A stretch of 13,670 bases of DNA from NCBI GenBank assembly GCA_030593225.1, contig JAUVHP010000024.1, positions 1 to 13,670 on the forward strand, given 5' to 3'. Shown in pieces: positions 12,736-13,670 of the stretch. The DNA comes from an archaeon. Its GTDB lineage: Archaea > Nanobdellota > Nanobdellia > Pacearchaeales > GW2011-AR1. A program made the translations under genes and the position numbers. The notes below the pieces were generated by a model. That model was given only the letters and a program-made list of their open reading frames with translations. It ran no database searches and was not told the origin of the DNA. Position 1 is the first letter of the stretch, and every line of letters starts with the position of its first letter.

Positions 12736-13670
12736 ATGATACACTTAACTGATAGAATAAAAAAAGTTGTTACTGGGACTTTGGTCTTAACTGCTCTAAC
12801 CATATTTTCTGGTTGTGAACAACCTACTAGCAATGGTGGAAGTTCTGGAGGAGGAACTGTAAATCCTGATTATACAAATGCCATATCAATCGAATCTGTT
12901 TGTATGCCAGCAGAAATCGCTGAGAATACTTCTGGAAACTGCCAACTTCAAGTTACTAATCCAAAAAACAGACCTTTAACATATTCTTGGGAAGGTGGAA
13001 TAGGAAAGATTGATTCTACTGGAAAAATCTCATGGGATGTTGGGGAGTTGGAGGAAGATAAACTTTATAACACAAAACCAACAGTTTGTGATGATTGGAA
13101 GAATTGTGCATCTAAAACCAAAGATATAATTGTGGGGAATTATTTAAATGGAGTTCCTGATTCTGACGGTGATGGATTAACAAACCCTGAAGAAGATGTT
13201 AATGGTAATGGAGTGGTAGATATTGGTGAAACAGACCCTTATAATTCTGATACTGATGGAGATGGATTTAATGATGGGGTGGAAGTTAGCGAGGGAACAG
13301 ACCCTACTAATCCAAGTGACTATCCTGTAAATGTTTTGCCTATAATTCAAGGACTTGCTTTTCCGCAAGATTCTACTGCAAGTGCTGATACAAATAATAT
13401 TTATCAAACATGGGGAAAAGATATTGAAGGGAGAGTTGTTGCAACTGATGCTAATATAGAAGATACAATAATGTATGGAATGGATGTTAGTGGAGATGGA
13501 TTATTTTTAGGTTATCAAAATGAAGATGCATTCAGAATAGAAACAACTAAACCCAATAGAACAGATGCGACAGCAGATTTAGGACAAGTAGTTATAGAAG
13601 CTTGGGATGATGAAGGTCGTGATATAAGAAATTTTAATGTTGTTGGGAAGAATCCTGTTCAGGCAGACAT
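12736..13670 (+). CDS. Secreted, probably lipid-anchored protein with calcium-binding type-3 repeats (N-terminal part)
   Basis: 311 codons are visible; the gene runs off the right edge. The N-terminus has a Lys/Arg leader, a hydrophobic core (LVLTALTIF) and FSGC ending at Cys27, which resembles a lipobox. A Gly/Ser-rich linker (about 34-41) then spaces the protein from the membrane. Residues about 50-135 form an Ig/PKD-like beta domain with cysteines. Residues 142-195 hold thrombospondin type-3-like calcium motifs: DSDGDGLTNPEED, NGNGVVDIGETDP and DTDGDGFNDGVEV followed by GTDPTNPSD. Another beta domain begins near 200, with DVSGDG near 250. It probably acts on the cell surface in adhesion or as a rigid calcium-dependent stalk. 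It is divergent from the PBECR unit. Ligand unknown. Confidence 0.85.
   Translation, partial: MIHLTDRIKKVVTGTLVLTALTIFSGCEQPTSNGGSSGGGTVNPDYTNAISIESVCMPAEIAENTSGNCQLQVTNPKNRPLTYSWEGGIGKIDSTGKISWDVGELEEDKLYNTKPTVCDDWKNCASKTKDIIVGNYLNGVPDSDGDGLTNPEEDVNGNGVVDIGETDPYNSDTDGDGFNDGVEVSEGTDPTNPSDYPVNVLPIIQGLAFPQDSTASADTNNIYQTWGKDIEGRVVATDANIEDTIMYGMDVSGDGLFLGYQNEDAFRIETTKPNRTDATADLGQVVIEAWDDEGRDIRNFNVVGKNPVQAD

Noticed and set aside
13177..13407. Minus-strand open frame of 76 codons
   Set aside because: Antisense to the calcium-repeat region of the secreted protein; its Ile/Ser/Arg-rich product is what such repeats give when read backwards.
1..13670. tRNA genes or CRISPR arrays
   Set aside because: No T-loop-like GGTTCRAATCC sequence and no regularly spaced repeats were found on reading through the window; short repeats found are listed separately.

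Overview
The window is very AT-rich DNA that is most likely archaeal and probably from a DPANN-type lineage (Woesearchaeota/Pacearchaeota-like). The reasons are a class I (archaeal-type) CCA-adding enzyme, archaeal pilins with KKGVSPVIATVLL-type N-termini, a TadA/GspE-like ATPase with TadC-like membrane proteins, and TATA-like boxes about 25-32 nt upstream of start codons, as expected for mostly leaderless transcription. The lineage is an inference from gene content, not a measured placement. No rRNA, tRNA or CRISPR array was seen.

Layout. (1) 1-574, minus: the N-terminal part of the CCA tRNA nucleotidyltransferase, cut by the window edge. (2) 711-7428, minus: a type IV pilus operon read right to left. 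It holds three pilin-like proteins (7428, 6947 and 6363), the assembly ATPase (5882), an easily overlooked 54-residue helical protein (4218), two separate T2SSF/TadC-like membrane proteins (4057 and 2762) and two further pilin-like proteins (1891 and 1187). Overlaps, 1-nt gaps and Shine-Dalgarno sites inside preceding genes indicate translational coupling. Three TATA-like boxes suggest three transcription entry points. (3) 7528-9259, minus: an AAA ATPase of the DUF4143 class and a Nudix hydrolase one base downstream. (4) 9260-9690: a divergent control region with repeated TTTGTAAA words and a decayed pilin fragment. (5) 9691-11001, plus: a second, divergent DUF4143-class ATPase. (6) 11002-11260: no full gene; an inverted repeat and a possible transposase remnant. 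(7) 11261-12607, minus: an ITPase/HAM1-like protein, a second pilin fragment, a DUF2283 protein and a small PBECR-like putative RNase. (8) 12736-13670, plus: the start of a secreted, probably lipid-anchored protein with calcium-binding type-3 repeats.

The pilus genes should act together. Class III/archaeal prepilins would be cut by a prepilin peptidase (not in this window), extracted from the membrane and polymerised by the ATPase working on a platform made of the two T2SSF proteins. Region 3-7 looks accessory: two AAA-DUF4143 proteins, a toxin-antitoxin-like pair, possible transposon debris and two pilin pieces. The two pilin pieces share 108 of 117 bases, lie in the same orientation and bracket a 2.2 kb segment. 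The better-preserved piece begins about where the invariant pilin helix would end. They could be wreckage of a pilin gene split by insertion, or silent cassettes donating to an expressed pilin elsewhere. The sequence alone cannot decide.
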